From Vanessa cardui (Eukaryota > Arthropoda > Insecta > Lepidoptera > Nymphalidae): a DNA stretch of 64,000 bases. Below the pieces are notes generated by a model. The model worked only from the letters and a program-made list of their open reading frames with translations, searched no databases and was not told where the DNA came from. The DNA is taken from NCBI RefSeq assembly GCF_905220365.1, contig NC_061152.1, positions 919,001 to 983,000 of the forward strand, written 5' to 3'. Both the position numbers and the translations under genes were made by a program. This document shows positions 47,701 to 59,700 of this stretch, piece by piece. Position 1 is the first letter of the stretch; each line of letters opens with the position of its first letter.

Positions 47701-50700
47701 CCGCGCCGCCACACACGCGGTGCCGTCACCACACCGCGCCGCGCTGCCCGCGTGACGTCACCGCCGCGCCGCCTCACACGCGGTGACGTCACACCGCCGC
47801 GCCGCACTGCAAGTAATGACGTCACCACGCTGCATCGTCTTACACGCGCTGACGTCACCACACCGCGCCGCGCTGCCCGCGTAACGTCACTGCTACACCG
47901 CCTCACACGCAGTGACGTCACCGCCGCGCCGCCTCACACGCGGTGAAGTCACCACGCTGCGCCGTCTTACACGCGGTGACGTCACACCGCCGCGCCGCAC
48001 TGCAAGTGGTGACGTCACCACACTGCACCGTCTTACACGCGGTGACGTCACCGCGCCGCGCCGAACGCGTGACGTCACCGCCGCGCCACACTGAACGCAA
48101 TGACGTCGAAGCAAGACACTGCGCTTCACATCGCACTGCATTATATGCTGTGACGTAATCATACAGTCAGCGTTCAATAATTGGAGACGCTCAGGGTATT
48201 CAAATAAATAGAAGCAATCAAAAAGTCGATAATATCGGTACAAACAAAGTTTCCTTATTGTTGTCAACAATATGCTCGCTCAAAAGGTCGACACGTTTAA
48301 AATGCCATATAAATCGTCTCAGTCAAACCGCTATAAATATGGTAACAGTTGTTATCCTTAGGATACATATATTTATATATATCCATAAATTAATAATTTT
48401 TTATATATATGTTACCCTAAGATTACAAAATTCAACAACAACAACAGCCTGAAATTCCCACTGCTGGGCTAAAGGCCTCCTCTCCCTTTAAAGAGAAAGT
48501 TTGGAATATATTCCACCACGCTGTTCCAATGCGGGTTGGTGGAATGCACATGTGGCAAAATTTTCATGAAATTTGTCACATGCAGTTTTCCACACGATGT
48601 TTTCCTTCACCGATGAGCACGAGATGAATTATAAAGACAAATTAAGCATATAAATCAGCGGTGCTTGCCTGGGTTTGAACCCGTTAAGATGCACGCGTTC
48701 TAACCACTGGGCCATCTCGACTCAAAATTCTATAATCTATCTCGTGAGATTGTAAACTGTCGAACTGTGAAGCGTGAGATATGATTGCAATTTTTTTTCG
48801 CTATATTGTAGTCTATCGAAGTTAAACTGTTAGATAACAATCTATCTGGTCAAATTGTCAACTGTCGAGAGCTCTTCCTGATTGGCCGGTCTTATTTATG
48901 TATATAAGATTGTATTCTTTTTATTAGGATTGCACGGTTAATGAAACAAAATTTGAGTGTCTCTGTAAGAGAAGATTTATTTGTTAGTTTTACATACATT
49001 AGAATAATAAAAATTAAGTATTGCTTTTCAAAATATGTTGTCGCTACGGATTTTGAAGTGGGCAACATTATAAAAAAAAAGAAAACATTGGCGGGAATTT
49101 AAACTCAACTTAAAACAACTTAAACATTGTGATAATATGAATTTTAATTTTCATGACTGTATCTCTTTATATATTCTATACTTAATTTGAATAAATAGTT
49201 ATCTTTCAACAATTAATTTACAAATATAACTTTAGCTTATGATAATATTTACGCACGTCAGAGATACTGTCTGTTCCTAAATTACAAGATTCTTTACTTT
49301 TCTAAGATTGCTTCTTTATTGATATTTTTCATAGCTAACAAAATTTATTTGTCATTATGCGTTCGATGACAGCTGATGTGCGGAATTCAAATTAAAGAAT
49401 ATACTTTTTCTTTACATATATATTAATAAATAAATTTTAAAAGAGTTTGATATTAACGTTGTCTTAAATTTTCGCGATTATTACACATTGAAATAAAACT
49501 AGTTATAACGGATTTGAATCGCGTATAGTACGACACAACTTAGATGTCGCATCGGCAAAATTCGTAAAACCGATCACATCCGAATTGAGTGCGCCATCCC
49601 AAATTATCAATATTTATTTCTCATGCGAATATGATCTTTGCACAAACGTAATAACTTGTAATATCATATGACTTAATATATTCGTCAATTTGACGCGTCG
49701 ATTTACATGCACTTGCTTTCTCTGACGCGAGAATCTATAGCGACGAATAGCGTCGAGTGGCGCGATAGGGAGCTTTTTCTATTGGTTGTGTAAATCGACA
49801 GTAATCGGTTTTATTTTCATTCCATCGCATTTTCCGATGCTACATCTAAGTTGTGTTGAACTATATATTAATTATTTTTAACATACCGACGTTTAGTTCA
49901 GTCTACCCGTGACCACGAACGCTGTAAAGTGCTCGAAACGTCAGGATGTTAAAAATAATTAATATACGCGATTCAAATCCGTTATAACTAGTTTTATTTC
50001 ATTGAGTTTGATATTGATAGTGAAGATAATGGTTTTGTTGACTCATTAAAATAATGTTTTTTTTTCCCATAGGTCGCTCAGAGAATAAACGCAGACATGC
50101 ACCGCGCGCTTGACGCGGCCGTCGCCAAGTTCGAGGCCGGCGACATCACGGGCGTGGTGGTGAGTCCCAGCGTACCACTTGCACTCAGAGTGGTAGACAC
50201 TCAGTGGTCAGAAACGTGTAGCTTTCATATCTTTATACGATTGTACAGTAACAGTGACAGCCTGTAAATCTCTCACTGCTGGGATAAGGCCTCAGCTCCC
50301 ATTATGGAGAGGGTTTTGGGAACCTTTTCCACCACGCTGTTCCAATCCGGGTTAGTGGAATGCACATGTGGTAGAATTTCGATGAAATTAGACACATGCA
50401 GGTTTCCTCACGATGTTTTCCTTCACCGCTAAGCACGAGATGAATTATAAATACAAATTAAGCACATTAATATTCAGCGGTTTGAACCCGCAATCATCGG
50501 TTAAGATGCAAGCGTTCAAACTCAGCTCCATGACGAATTTACAGGTGCTTAATTTGAGAAGTGTGGTGGAAGTTCCAGAAAGGGTCTTAGTCGTGACATA
50601 TTTACAAGCTGTTGATAAACTTTTTATTTTCACTGGAATTCCTGGGAATGAATGTGGATTTCCTGAGGAAAAACATGATATTCCAAATATTTTAGTTTTT

Positions 50701-53700
50701 CCATATTTGGCCGTCTGATGGTAAATGGTCACCACTGCGGCTATAGATTATTCAATAAAAGATTATACAGATAATAAATCGTGGAGCTAATATTCGTTGC
50801 CTTCCAGGCAGGATCCATATATAATTGAATTTAACTAACATGACATGTATAGATGAATTATAAATACAAATTAAGCACATGCATATAGTGATGATTGCCT
50901 GGGTTTGATCCCGAAATCATCGGTTAAGACGCACGCGTTCCAACCACTGGGCCATTAATGGTCTAATTCAAGGTCAAATATCGTTTTTTTTGGCCTTATG
51001 GCCTGTAATGGTCGTTAGTGGTGCTTGCCTGGGTTTGAACCCCAAAATCATCGGTTAAGATGCACGCGTTCCAACCACTGGGCCATTAATGGTCCAATTC
51101 AAGGTCAAATGTCGTTTATTTGACCTTATGTCCTCTAATGGTCGTAAATGCATGTCACCAGGAGCTCGAGGGTCTGATTGCGGTGAACCGCCTCTGCCAT
51201 AAGCTGTTGAGCCGTTATCTGTCGTTGGACGAGTTCGACGCGATCCTGCGCGAGTCCGACCACGGCGTACTGGCGCCGTACGGCCGGATCACGCTTCACG
51301 TTTTCTGGGAGCTCAACTACGACTTCCTACCCAACTACTGTTACAACGCAGCGACAGATCGGTGAGACGCCAACTGTGTAATACTTAGTGGTAAAGCGTA
51401 AGTCAATCTCGGGGGGGTACCATTCACATATAAGTTATTCTATAACTAAACAACAGTACTCAGTATTGTTGTTTTCCGGTTTGAACGGTGAGTGAGTGTA
51501 ACTACAGTCACAAGGGACATATCATCTTAATTCCCAAGGTTGTAGGGAATGATTATGGTTAATTTACAGCGCCGTTGCCTATGGGCGGTGGTGACCACTT
51601 ACCACCAGGTGGCCCATTGCTCGTCCATGAATCTATAGATGAGTTTTGGTGTGATTACATTCTCGATTTTTGTAATTTTACGGTGACACATACATACGAA
51701 ATTTATTATGTTATATGTTCAATATATCGAAACACATTGCGTGTCGCTAGTAGTTATGTGAATGCCTCTCCCCCCATTAAGATATACATTGTAATCTAAC
51801 GTAGTTTGTAATCTCACGGTGACATATACGTACGAAATTTATTATGTTATATGTTCGATATATCGAAACACATTGCGTGTCGCTAGTAGTTATATGAATG
51901 CATCTCCCCCCCTTAAGATATAGATTGTAATCTAACGATGTTTGTAATCTCACGGTGACATATACGTACGAAATTTATTATATGTTCGATATATCGAAGC
52001 ACATTGCGTGTCACTAGTAGTTATATGAATGCATCTCCCCCCATTAAGATATAGATTGTAATCTAGCGTAGTTTGTAATCTCACGGTGACACATACATAC
52101 GAAATTATTACGTTATATGTTCGATATACCGAAACGCATTGCGTGTCGCTAGTAGTTTTATGAATGCATCTCCCCCCCTTAAGATATAGATTGTAATCTA
52201 ACGATGTTTGTAATCTCACGGTGACATACGTACGAAATTTATTACGTTATATGTTCGATATATCGAAACACATTGCGTGTCACTAGTAGTTATATGAATG
52301 CATCTCCCCTTAAGATATAGATTGTAATCTAACGTAGGTTGTAATCTCACGGTGATTTGTATTGTACGCAGGTTCGTGAAGTGTCGTGGTATCCAGTTCG
52401 CTCCGGTGGTGCAGCGTGAGAAGCTGCAGCAGTTCGGCCATGCTATGCTGTGGGGCTCCAAGCAGCTTAGCCTGGCTTACTCCGCGCAGTACGCCCAGTA
52501 CAACGGTAAGTAACGACCTCGTTCATGGGTACGCCACTCCGAGGTCCCGGGTTTGATTTACCGAGGTGATGTAGATTACCATTAGTTGTCTACGTCGTCT
52601 CGGGTCTGGGTGTTTGTGCCGTCGTTACTTCTGATCTTCCACAACACAAGTGCTTCAGCTATTTACATTGGGATCAGAGTAATGTATGTGATGTTGTCTC
52701 ATATTATATACAACAACAGCCTGTAAATTCCCACTGCTGGGCTAAAGGCCTCCTCTCCATTTGAGGAGAAGGTTTGGAATATATTCTACCACGCTGTTCC
52801 AATGCGGGTTGGTGGAATACACATATGGCAGAATTTCATAAAAAATTGTCACATGCAGGTTTCCTCACGTTGTTTTCCACCCCGAGCACGAGATGAATTA
52901 TAAAGACAAATTAAGCACATGAAACAGCGGTGCTTGCCTGGGTTTGATACGCAATCATCGGTTAAGATGCACGCGTTCTAACCACTGGGCCATTTTATAT
53001 ATTTATATATATTGTGTTTTGCTCCAATGCGCGTTGATGCATATGTCACCGTAAGATTACAATAAAACCAAATGTTGTTTACTTGGCTATCGTGGTGCTA
53101 TGGGTTGATGGTACCGTCCCCTGGCGGCAGGCTTCGTGGGCCCGCAGCACCTTCACGCGCTGGTGCGGCTGCTGGGCTACCAGGGCGTGGCGGTGGTGGT
53201 CGCCGAGCTGCTGGGCGTGGCGCGGGGGCTGCTGCACGGCACGCTGGCGCAGTTCACGCGCGCGCTGGCCGCCGCCATGCCGCGCCACTGCAAGCTGCCG
53301 CGCTACGACTACGGCTCCAACGGTCAGTGGTACCACCTAACCCAATGTTATGGCCCTTGATCATGTTGTTAGACTGGCTCACACCAGAACAGTGTGTTTG
53401 TCGGTGATAGAGTTTGGGGGGGGGGGTTTAATCGTCGACTACGGCTCCAACGGTCAGTGGCGCCACCTCGCCCAATGTTCCGTCTCGTCACACCAGAACA
53501 CAGTGTGTTATGGTGATAGACTTTGGGGGGGGGGGTTTGTCCTTAATCGTATCTTCTCCTAAATGACTCCCTAATGCAATGGAGATCCAACGAGCCCGAC
53601 AGAGTGCACATATATGACCGTCACACCAGGACACAGTGTGTTTGTCGGTGATAGAATTGGAGGGGGGGGGGGGGGTTTAATCGTATCTTCTCCTATACGA

Positions 53701-56700
53701 GCGAACTGTGCAGGTTTTAGCTCCGGAAGTTGATATGTATGCACGCCATCTGTTATGTAACTTTGATAAAATCAGTGATGATCATTGTATGTGCACTAGG
53801 AGTAAGGATAAGCTTATAACGCCAAGTTTCCGACTCCGCAAAGTCAATAAATCCTTCTTGGGGCAAGGTATCCGTTTCTATAATAAAACTCCGCAGACAT
53901 TTTTAACTTTGCCGTTTAGTAAATTCAAATCGTTTGTAAAAATACATTGATAGAAAAGGCGTATTATTCAATACAAGATTTTGTAGATGATAAAAAAGCG
54001 TGGAGCTAATACCTGTTGACCTCCAAGCGGGATATATTAATCTAAATAATTGTATTTAACTAACATGACTTTGTATTTTTAAATGTTGAAATAGAGTAAC
54101 TACTGAGTTTCTTGCCGGTTCTTCTCGGTAGAATCTACTTTCCGAACCGGTGGTAGCTTCGCTGGTGCGATTCTAATTTACGTACTCAATTACGATTTAC
54201 AGAATTTATTCTTAGACTTCTTGCCTAAGATTATGCTTCTAGGGTAACAGAGAGTAATCTATATATTTGGATTCCCTTAACGTGTGCGCGGTAAATTTAT
54301 ATTCACATTATAAATGTGAAAGTAACTCCAACATGGCGGATAACAAAAATGGCGGATGGGCTGTTTGAAATCTACCTTCATGATATGAATATCAAATGGG
54401 AACGTTTGCTGTCAGGAATGCGAAAAAATTAGACACGTGACTTAAATCCAACATGGCGGACATCCAAGATGGCGGATTGGATGTTAGAAATGCACTCCCT
54501 TGATATGGGTACTAATTAAAAGATCTAGGTCTGAATCACTGTAAACCGCACCAAAATAGGTTGCGTTATTTTAAAGATCTAAAAATCAAAATAAAATTTA
54601 TTCAAGTAGGCTTTTACAAGCGCTTTTCAATCGTCATTTTATAATTAAGTGAAGCCGCCGGTTCGGAAAGTAGATTCTAAGGCGAAGAACCGGCAAGAAA
54701 CTCAGTAGTTACTCTTTTTCAACATTTAATAAAAATACAGTCATGTTAGTTAATACAATTATTTAACTTAATATTTAAATTAATATTAATACATAAATAC
54801 AGACAGCTGTGACTTTGTTTTATACTATGTAATGATTAGCATTCCAAATGTTACTTTATTTACTTACACGCTCGTGCCGCCATCTTGTCTTTCCATCTCT
54901 CTCCCTCACACACTGTACCTCTCATTCCCACACATATTCGAATGTATAATTAAGTTTCCCAATTGGTTCCAGGTGTGCTGGGCTACTACCACGCTCAACT
55001 GACGGACATAGTGCAATATCCTGACGCGAGGACGGAACTGTTCCACGCGTTCCGTGAACTCGGCAACATCATACTGTTCTGCATGCTGATCGAACAGGTA
55101 TAACCGATGATTACGGGTTCAAATCCAAGCGTCACTGAATATTCATGTGCTTAATTTGTGTTTGTAATTAATCTCGTGATCCGTGAAGAAAACCGTCGTG
55201 AGGTAACCTGTTTTTTAACGTATAGGTTGGCGGACGAGCATATGGGCCACCTAATGGTAAGTGGTCACCATCACCCATAGACAATGACGCTGTAAGAAAT
55301 ATTAACTATTCCTTACATCGTCAATGCGCCACCAACCTTGGGAACTAACATGGCTGTAGTTACACTGGCTCACTCACCCTTCAGACCGGAACACAACAAT
55401 ACTGAGTACCGTTATTTGGCGGTAGAATAACTGATGAGTGGGTGGTACCTACCCAGACGGGCTTTCACAAAGCCCTACCACCAAGTATATAGCGTGGTAA
55501 CCTTATCCTCAAAAGAAATTCTTAGTCCAGCAGTGGGTAATTTAAAGACTGTTAATGTGTGGTGTTGATTAACATACATATATAATCGTGGGTGTCTTAT
55601 GGTACCTCTAATTTTTATAATAGACAAAAATTAAAATATTATTTTGTACTTGAATGGAGTTTTAATGTATACTTTGCTTTCTCTCAGGCTCTATCTCAAG
55701 AGGAAGTAACGGATCTTCTCCACGCGGCTCCCTTCCAGAACATCTTGCCGCGTCCCTACACAGCGGGTAAGTTACCTCTTAAAAGCTTACCAAAAAATTG
55801 TTTAAGATGAATTATTCTGTCGACCTTCTAAGGGAGAGTCAGCAAAAACATTAGTCATGTGTGAATTACGGACAATAATTACTCATTGACCGATGGAAGT
55901 ATAGAGATGACCCAGTGGTTAGAACGCGTGCATCTTAACCGATGATTCCGGGTTCAAACCCAGGCAAGCACCGCTGATTCGTGTGCTTAAATTGTCTTTA
56001 TAATTCATCTCGTGCTCGGCTGTGAAGGAAAACATCGTGAGGAAACCAGCATGTGGCAGAATTTCTATGAAATCTGTCACATGTGTATTCCACCAACCCG
56101 CATTGGAACAGCGTGGTGGAATATGTTCCAAACCTTTTCAAAGGGAGAGGAGGCCTTTAGCCCAGCAGTGGGAATTTACAGGCTGTTGTTGTTGTTGTTG
56201 TTGTGTTGCAAGCCGAACGTTTAGACCGATCGTGCCTCTCTATCCTTTATTCCTCTCTCGCTTTCACGTTCGGCTCTAAAGGGATGTGACTACGAGTAAT
56301 GTTTTTTATGCTTTCCATTCATAGTTTTATTTCCCAAATATGTCATCCTCCTGCCCTTATCCCAATTTTATTCGGGGTCGGCACAGCATGTCTTCTCCTT
56401 CCATACATCTCTGTCAGACGTCATCTCACAAGTAACACTCTCTCTAACCATATCGCCTTTCACACAATCCATCCATCGTTTCCTTGGTCCTCTACCTCTA
56501 TATCCATCCACCAGGCTCAAGACCTTCCTCACAATATGTTCCTCATTCCTCCGCATTACATGCCCATACCATGACAGCCGCTTTTATTCATTTATTTCCC
56601 AAGTATATATTTTATTATTTCGATCGGTCCCTTATGACGACCTCCGTGGTCGAGTGGTGTGTACACCGGTTTTCATGGGTACACTACTCTGAGGTCCCGG

Positions 56701-59700
56701 GTTCGATTCCCGGCCGAGTCGATGTAGATTACCATTAGTTTTCTATGTTGTTTGTGGTACCGTCGTTACTTCTGATTTCCACAACACAAGTGCTTCAGCT
56801 ACTTACATTGGGATCAGAGAAATGTATGTGATGTTGTCTCATATTTATTTATGTTTATAAATATTGTACGTGCATTCGCAGAGGGCGAGAAATCGGAGAC
56901 GAAACAGAAGCGCCTCGAGGCGAAGTATTCGGCGCTGCAGATCGTACAGAACGTCGAGAAGTACGGCACCGCGAAGGTGAGCTGACATACAGAACAGACA
57001 CTGGATTTCTGTCTACCCCTTGACTAATACTACGTTATTAGCGTTGAACTTCCCCTTAACAAATCGTCGTTAGCGTTGAACTTCCCCTTAACAAATCGTC
57101 GTTAGTGTTCCATCTTCGCCTTAACTAGTATTTGTTAGCTTTTGACTTCCCCTTAACTAGCTTTTTACTTCCCTTTAACTAGTAGTTTTTAGCTTTTGAC
57201 TTCCCCTTAACTAGTAGTCGTAAGCTTTTCGATTTCCCCTTAACTAGAAGTTGCTATCTTTTGACTTCCCCTTAACAAATCGTCGTTAGCGTTGAACTTC
57301 TCCTTAACCAATCGTCGTTAGTGTTTCATCTTCGTAGTTGTTAGTCTTTCGACTCCCCCTTAAATAATAGTTGTTAGCCTTTCGACTTCCCTTTAACTAG
57401 TAGTTGCTAGCTTTCGACTTCCCCTTAACAAATCGTCGTTAGCGTTGAACTTCCCCTTAACCAACCGTCGTTAGTGTATTAATTTCCTCTTAACCAATAA
57501 TCGTTAGTGTTTCAACTTCCCCTTAACTAGTAGTTGTTAGCCTTTCGACTTCCCCTTAACTAGTAGTTGCTAGCTTTTGACTTCCCCTTAATTAATCGTC
57601 ACTAGTCCCTTCCCCTTAACTATTGGTTAGCGTCTCAACCCCCCTCGAGCGAAGGTCACTTATATGTGTGCGCGTGCCCGGAGCAGCAGAGCCAGCTGTC
57701 GCGCGAGGGCGACCTGCTGACGCGCGAGCGGCTGTGCTGCGGGCTGTCGCTGTTCGCGGTGGTGCTGCGGCGCCTGCGCGCGTGCCTCGCCGCGCCGCAG
57801 TGGCCCGCGCCGCCCGCGCCGCCGCACCACGCGCCGCTGCACACCGACGACACCGCCGAGTTCCACCGGTACGCACGCACACGCACGCACACGCGCTGAT
57901 ACACACGCACACCCTGATACACACGTTACGTACACGCTCGCACTGATACACACGCACACACTGATACACACGCACCCACGCTGCTCGCACTGATACACAC
58001 GTTACGTACACGCTCGCACTGATACACACGCACCCACGCTGATACACACGCACACACATTACGTACACGCTCGCACTGATACACACGCACACACGCTGAT
58101 ACACACGTTATGTACAATATAGTCCCAGCTGAAGTGTCAAGTTGCGAGCGACTTTATACGAGTTTGAATTTAACAAAAAATGTTATTATTGTAACCCAAT
58201 ATACTCCTTATTACATTAGCTATCTGACAGTTAGAATCCCGTTAAGGTGCAGCCGTTCCAGTGATTAGTCAGACAAAAATGGTTAAAAATACATTTTGAG
58301 ATAAATAAAATGTGTACATACATAAACAGCAACAACAGCCTGTAAATTTCCCACCGCTGGGCTAAGGAGGCTTTCCTCCCTTGATGAGAAGTTTTTGAAA
58401 GTCCCATTAAAATCGATCGACGGTCGTAAACATTTTTGTTTTGATATATGTACCGTGTATACATATGTATGCATTCAGAAAAAAGCGATTATATTAACAT
58501 TTGCCTTAAATGTCTTGTGGATGATGTAATGAAAGGCAATTGAGTATATATAAAAAAAAAATCAAAATCAAAATAAACTTTATTCAAGTAGGCAAGCACT
58601 TTTGAATCGTCATTTTACAATTAAGTGAAGCTACCACCGGTTCCGAAAGTAGATTCTACCGAGAAGAACCGGCAAGAAACTCAGTAGTTACTCTTTTTCA
58701 ACATTTAAAAAATACAAAGTCATGTTAATTGAATACAATTATTTAAATTAATATATCCTGCCTGGAAGTCAACAGGTATTAACTCCACGCTTTTTTATCA
58801 TCTATATGTATTGCAATATAGTTTACAATATTTAATTGTTACGATGATATAACAGTGCGACGTTAGAATGGCGACTACGCTACAGAACATATAGTAATGT
58901 ATTAATTGACAACGTAGTATATCGAATATGGACTTGTTTCTAGGTGCCATTATGGACAGTGATTTTTGCTTACATTAATGAAAGATAATACGTAGGCACA
59001 AACATTACAACTCGACACTCGAATACAAAATAATATAAATCTTTCTAATTTTCAGATTGTGGTCGGCGCTCCAGTTTCTGTACTGTATTCCCGTTGGCGA
59101 CACGCAGTTCACCGTCGAGTAAGTCCCTTAAAGTCAAGCGTAATAATTATTGAATAGTTTAAAAACTAAAAATCATGCATTTTGTCCAAAAAAAAGGTCA
59201 CGTGATAAATTTTTTCGTATCCCATTATGCGAAACCTTTTAATTAATACCCATATCAAGGGGGTGCATTTCAAACAGCCAATCCGCCATCTTGTATGTCC
59301 GCCATGTTAGATTTAAGTCACGTGTCTAATTTTTTCGTATTCCTGACAGCAAACGTTCCCATTCGATATTCATATCAATGGGGGTGGATTTCAAATAACC
59401 AATCAGCCATTTTTGTTGTCCGCCATGTTGAATTAAATCACGTGACTATTTTTTTGCGATCCTGACAGAAAACCCTCTCATTTGACATCCATATAATTGT
59501 GGATTTCAAAAAGCCAGTCCGCCGTATCGGGGAGGCCGCCATATTGGATTTGTAATGATCTCTCTTAGCTAGTCAAAAGTATGTCATCAGTCTACTTGGT
59601 GGTAGGGCTTTGTGCAAGCCCGTCTGGGTACCACCCACTCATCAGTTATTCTACCACCAAAAAACAGTACTCAGTATTGTTGTGTTCCGGTCTGAAGAGT

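Noticed and set aside
47394..48158. Arg/Ala/Val-rich frames around the TGACGTCA array
   Set aside because: They follow from the GC-rich tandem unit and from the reverse strand of exon 17.
57616..58117. Minus-strand frames with YQCERVRNVC-like repeats
   Set aside because: Reverse complement of exon 25 and its flanking minisatellite.
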